DNA from: Fidelibacterota bacterium | GTDB taxonomy: Bacteria > Fidelibacterota > BS150m-G59 | Length of the DNA stretch: 7,938 bases | Direction: 5' to 3' | Assembly: GCA_016784265.1 (NCBI GenBank) | Contig: JADHUZ010000047.1 | Location: forward strand, 1 to 7,938 | Shown here: positions 6,746 to 7,938 of the stretch, in pieces | Numbering within the stretch: the stretch's first letter is position 1 | How the letters are laid out: every line of letters begins with the position of its first letter | The notes under the pieces: model-generated | Seen by the model: the letters and a program-made list of their open reading frames with translations, nothing else | Database searches by the model: none | What the model was told of the DNA's origin: nothing | Translations under genes and position numbers: made by a program

Positions 6746-7938
6746 CTAGTAAATCAACGATGGTACAACTCCCAAAACTACGAGCGAAATTGCCAGCAAA
6801 CCAAACAGCCACGCGTTGCTTTTTGCATCAATCTCAAATTCAACGGTGGATTCGTCTTTCATAAATAGCGTAACAACGACATTGAGATAATAATAAACCG
6901 ACACAAAACTGGTCAAAATTCCGACAATCGTCAGCAGGTAATATTCATGTTGAATCGCCGAAACGAAGATGCCATATTTTGCAATAAATCCAGCAAAAGG
7001 CGGAAATCCAGCCAGCGAAAACAACACAACGGACATTGCAATTCCGATTCCTGCATGCTTTCTACCCAAGCCAGTGAATTGTTTGATTTCGGTGTTGTTT
7101 CCTTTCCAAATCAAGAGGAATAAAAATGCGGCAAAATTCATCAGCGGATAGACAAAAATATAAAAATTCATCGCTCCATTTGCCGCATTTCCGATGATAA
7201 TTGCAACAAAAATATAGCCTGCATGTGCGATGCTCGAATAGGCAAGCATTCGTTTCAAATCCGTCTGTCGCAACGCCGAAAAATTCCCGATAATCATCGT
7301 CAAAAGCGCAACAGTTTGTAACAAAAAATCCTGCGAAACTCCAAAAAATGGTAATTTGCTACGAAAAACATTGACGAAAATTTCAAAAAGCACGATAAAT
7401 CCGGCAATTTTCGGAACGGATGCCATCCAGGCTGTGATTGCCGTCGGCGCACCTTGATAGACATCGGGACTCCAAAAATGAAACGGCACAAGCGCAATTT
7501 TGAACCCCAATCCAGCAAGTAGAAAAATTCCTGAAAGCCAGAAAATCGGGCTTGTGCTCATCTCACCCTGAACAAAACTTGCAATTTGCGGAAAATTTGT
7601 TGAGCCAGCGATACCGTAAATGAGCGCAATTCCCATCAGCAAAAACGCCGTAGAAACCGCACCGAGCACAAGATATTTGACCGCCGCTTCGTTGGAAAGC
7701 ACATCTTTGCGAAATGCACCCGCGAGCACATAAAATCCAATCGAAAGCAATTCGACACCCAAAAATACGATGAGTAAATCATTTGCACGAATCATCAGCA
7801 TCATCCCAAGAACCGAAAATAAAATAAGCGAAAGCACCTCGCCGACTCGTTTCGGATGTTCGATAAACGAATTGTAAGCAACCAGAACACCCAAAATCCC
7901 CATAAAAAGCGTGAGTTTTAGCGGAATCATTAATCCCA
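6746..7938 (-). CDS. nuoN: NADH-quinone oxidoreductase subunit N (NuoN), 5' end cut by window edge
   Basis: Antiporter-like membrane subunit of respiratory complex I, one of the proton-pumping channels of the membrane arm. The reading frame is open to the right window edge; an internal ATG at 7928-7930 is not the likely start, because about 80-100 residues, including the first helices, are missing compared with the roughly 460-490 residue family. Counting from that ATG, 394 residues hold about eleven hydrophobic segments. Conserved charged residues of the proton path are seen: E60 (FLGVELLS), K144 (GLGFKIALVPFHFWSPDVYQ), K226 (QTDLKRMLAYSSIAHAGY) and K318 (PFAGFIAKYGIF). The FHFWSPDVYQGAP signature (150-162) is typical of NuoN. 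NuoN is usually the last gene of the nuo operon, consistent with the change to cofactor genes downstream. NuoL and NuoM share the fold, but the motifs fit NuoN best. Confidence 0.95.
   Translation of the reverse strand, partial: GLMIPLKLTLFMGILGVLVAYNSFIEHPKRVGEVLSLILFSVLGMMLMIRANDLLIVFLGVELLSIGFYVLAGAFRKDVLSNEAAVKYLVLGAVSTAFLLMGIALIYGIAGSTNFPQIASFVQGEMSTSPIFWLSGIFLLAGLGFKIALVPFHFWSPDVYQGAPTAITAWMASVPKIAGFIVLFEIFVNVFRSKLPFFGVSQDFLLQTVALLTMIIGNFSALRQTDLKRMLAYSSIAHAGYIFVAIIIGNAANGAMNFYIFVYPLMNFAAFLFLLIWKGNNTEIKQFTGLGRKHAGIGIAMSVVLFSLAGFPPFAGFIAKYGIFVSAIQHEYYLLTIVGILTSFVSVYYYLNVVVTLFMKDESTVEFEIDAKSNAWLFGLLAISLVVLGVVPSLIY

Noticed and set aside
7928..7930. ATG near the right edge as the true nuoN start
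   Set aside because: The frame stays open to the window edge, and the first helices of NuoN would be missing if translation began here.

Overview
The window holds seven genes, all on the minus strand and packed almost end to end. It looks like an ordinary bacterial chromosomal segment of cofactor and housekeeping genes. DNA is AT-rich (about 40% GC by eye). The gene set implies a bacterium with a respiratory complex I, the MEP isoprenoid route, de novo NAD synthesis from aspartate and use of adenosylcobalamin. Protein style is compatible with the Fibrobacterota-Chlorobiota-Bacteroidota neighbourhood or a related candidate phylum. That placement is an impression from motifs, not a computed one. 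I see no mobile element, CRISPR array, RNA gene or phage gene.

In transcription order (right to left): the 3' part of nuoN (complex I subunit N, cut by the right window edge); cobO (cobalamin adenosyltransferase) after 53 nt; nadA (quinolinate synthase) after 67 nt; a large FAD plus Fe-S oxidoreductase of the GlcD-GlpC fusion (YdiJ-like) type after 28 nt; a DHH/DHHA1 phosphoesterase (NrnA-like) after 62 nt; dcd (dCTP deaminase) overlapping it by 4 nt; and ispH (HMBPP reductase) overlapping dcd by 4 nt and cut by the left window edge. The last three are almost certainly one translationally coupled unit. The whole row may be one transcript, since no convincing terminator or promoter is visible in the gaps.

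Three of the seven products (IspH, NadA, the FAD/Fe-S oxidoreductase) carry 4Fe-4S clusters, and NuoN belongs to an Fe-S respiratory complex. The shared theme is redox and cofactor metabolism (NAD, cobalamin, isoprenoids for quinones) with a nucleotide-pool and turnover pair (DHH phosphoesterase, Dcd). No undescribed system is evident. The most noteworthy observation is that Dcd has alanine (A133) where the catalytic glutamate of dCTP deaminases is expected, although the rest of the protein is well conserved. Smaller points are three non-ATG starts among six visible starts and an imperfect hairpin that would contain the cobO start codon.
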